A stretch of DNA of 7,359 nt from JAMCRD01 sp964633405 (GTDB lineage Bacteria > Patescibacteriota > Minisyncoccia > UBA6257 > Colwellbacteraceae): NCBI GenBank assembly GCA_964633405.1, contig CAZWFV010000020.1, forward strand, positions 1 to 7,359. Reading direction: 5' to 3'. How positions within the stretch are numbered: position 1 is the stretch's first letter; each line of letters begins with the position of its first letter. The notes under the pieces are model-generated. The model ran no database searches. It saw only the letters and a program-made list of their open reading frames with translations, and was not told the origin of the DNA. Of the stretch, positions 6,122-7,359 are shown piece by piece. A program made the translations under genes and the position numbers.

Positions 6122-6773
6122 CTCTTAGGTCGTTGATGTTGAATTCTGTCTGCAGAGTGGCCTCGCGGAAAACGCTATTGGGCATATTACTCACATCCTT
6201 AACTACGCCCACCTCCAGTCCATAAGGGAATCCCTTAGTTGCAGTCACGACCATGTCGCCAGGATTTATCTGGCCATCCTTTGGGATCAGTGTTACCGCG
6301 GGAGAGTTGCCGCCGTTGAGCAATCCGTCTATCTGAGCGGTGCCTATTCTTACCGCCATCTGCCAGGACTGGTCGAATATAGTCGAGATTATACTCGAGT
6401 CGCTCATAACTGTTATCACCTTCCCCACGAGAACGTTGTCGCCCCAGGTGACTACGTCTCCTTCATTCACGCCCTGATTGGATCCGGCCGCAATCGTTAT
6501 TTCCTGCTTAGTGTTTAATGGGTAACTCGAATAGACCTTGACTGTATCGGGTTGGGATATGCTCTGATTGAATAGTTGGACCCGCAAGGAAGCATTCTCC
6601 TGCTGTAGGGCATTGAGCTCGTTACCCAAACTGGAGCTGGCCGACGGAGGTACGCCGATCAGAGCGCCCAAGGCCGCCGTGCCCAGGGACTTATCCTGCG
6701 ACACAGACTGGGCGTGAGTTAGGATTAATACGGCCGCGGCAGCTATTATGATCAAGGCGGAAACTCGCCTCAT
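6102..6773 (-). CDS. mreC: Rod shape-determining protein MreC (short form)
   Basis: A 223-residue bitopic protein: a basic start (MRR), one membrane helix at about 4-20, a short heptad-like helix at about 49-69 (LGNELNALQQENASLRVQLF), then the two-lobed beta domain outside the membrane. Family marks include IAAGSNQGVNEGDVV at 94-108, the LVGKVITVMSDSS stretch at 115-127, the DG.L.G pattern near 149-154, NPGDMVVTATKGFPYGLEVGVV at 170-191 and a final strand region near 204-222. MreC binds PBP2 and is thought to switch the elongasome to its active state. It is short compared with E. coli (367) and B. subtilis (290) MreC, having little coiled coil and no extended C-terminal tail. Its ATG directly follows the mreB TAA with no intervening base, and its end overlaps mreD by 20 bases. 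Confidence 0.95.
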   Translation of the reverse strand: MRRVSALIIIAAAAVLILTHAQSVSQDKSLGTAALGALIGVPPSASSSLGNELNALQQENASLRVQLFNQSISQPDTVKVYSSYPLNTKQEITIAAGSNQGVNEGDVVTWGDNVLVGKVITVMSDSSIISTIFDQSWQMAVRIGTAQIDGLLNGGNSPAVTLIPKDGQINPGDMVVTATKGFPYGLEVGVVKDVSNMPNSVFREATLQTEFNINDLRDVTVRH

Positions 6774-7359
6774 TTAGATACTTATGACTTTCGGCTTGGG
6801 CTGGTTGGATAAGATTGACTCATACTTCGGCAAATCCTCCACAATAACCCCGAGCCCTCTGACTACACAGGTAAGGGGGTCATCGACTACCGTAGTTTTG
6901 ACCGTAGTCTCCCCTTCTATATACTGGGCTAGTCCCATAAGCAAACTACCCCCTCCGGAGAGATAAATGCCCCGTTTCAGAACATCCCCGACAAGTTCAG
7001 GGGGAGCCTCCTCAATTATCTCGCGAACCGACTCTATGATGGATTTAAGCGATTTTTGCATTGCCGCACGGACGTGGCTACTTTTGACAACAACCTCTTT
7101 AGGCAAACCGGTGGCCATATCCCGACCGCGTATGGACATTTCCATTTTCTCATCTTGGGGTACCGCCGAACCTATGGTTATTTTCAATTCTTCGGAGGTC
7201 GGTTCCCCGATCAGCAATTTGAATTCGTCCCTGACAAAACGCATTATATCCTCATTTAACCGTTGGCCGGCTATTCTCAGACTGCGCGAGACGACAGTCC
7301 CTCCGACAGAGATTATGGATACCTCGGTAGTGCCGCCACCTATATCCACGATCATATTC
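6774..7359 (-). CDS. mreB: MreB, actin-like rod shape protein, C-terminal part
   Basis: About 194 residues from the C-terminal half of the bacterial actin MreB; the N-terminal part (about 155 residues in E. coli MreB) lies beyond the right edge. The visible reading frame opens with NMIVDIGGGTTEVSII, the phosphate-2 loop of the actin ATPase fold. Later come GQRLNEDI, IGSAVPQDE, the APPELVGDVLKRGIYLSGGG stretch (adenosine motif) and DDPLTCVVRGLG near the C terminus. MreB filaments on the inner membrane direct the MreC-MreD-RodA-PBP2 machinery around the cell. The methionine at the start of the visible part is internal, not a start codon, because family homology continues through it to the edge. 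Its TAA stop is immediately followed by the mreC ATG. Confidence 0.95.
   Translation of the reverse strand, partial: NMIVDIGGGTTEVSIISVGGTVVSRSLRIAGQRLNEDIMRFVRDEFKLLIGEPTSEELKITIGSAVPQDEKMEMSIRGRDMATGLPKEVVVKSSHVRAAMQKSLKSIIESVREIIEEAPPELVGDVLKRGIYLSGGGSLLMGLAQYIEGETTVKTTVVDDPLTCVVRGLGVIVEDLPKYESILSNQPKPKVISI

Noticed and set aside
1..7359. CRISPR array, insertion sequence, tRNA, rRNA or defence system
   Set aside because: No regularly spaced repeats, transposase motifs, cloverleaf-like or rRNA-like stretches were seen, and coding genes fill almost the whole window.

Overview
The window reads as a compact, single-direction block of bacterial chromosome: every supported gene lies on the minus strand, so transcription runs from high to low coordinates. 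Base composition looks roughly balanced. TGA serves as a normal stop (GtrA-like and DedA-like genes), which argues against lineages that recode UGA. Genes overlap or lie within about 40 bases of each other, MreC is short, Shine-Dalgarno sites are mostly poor, and small envelope proteins sit beside a GalT-like enzyme. Together these suggest a streamlined bacterium, possibly of the Patescibacteria/CPR group. That placement is an inference from style, not from a marker gene.

In transcription order, positions 7359-5681 hold the rod-shape cluster: the 3' part of mreB (cut by the window edge), mreC and mreD. These run into mrdA (PBP2, 5703-3892). The start and stop codons abut or overlap at each junction. 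No rodA follows mrdA.

Positions 3880-1509 hold a GalT-type hexose-1-phosphate uridylyltransferase, a DedA-family membrane protein and triosephosphate isomerase (tpiA). Positions 1480-103 hold a membrane-anchored SIMPL-domain protein and a GtrA-family membrane protein. The latter overlaps, by a GTGA start/stop, the first 35 codons of a type IV pilin-like gene that runs off the left edge.

Most genes fit a cell-envelope theme. MreBCD and PBP2 build the lateral wall from lipid II. DedA and GtrA relatives are linked in other bacteria to moving undecaprenyl-phosphate or its sugar-linked forms. GalT supplies activated sugar, and the pilin-like protein is exported. tpiA is a central-metabolism passenger.

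The least ordinary signals are in start regions. The SIMPL gene has a perfect extended -10 (TGCTATAAT) placed so that transcription should begin at its ATG, implying a leaderless message. A weaker match lies before mrdA inside mreD. Before tpiA, the only strong Shine-Dalgarno sequence is spaced for a four-codon mini-ORF rather than for tpiA. I see no CRISPR array, mobile element, tRNA, rRNA or convincing terminator, and no gene-free stretch longer than about 40 bases.
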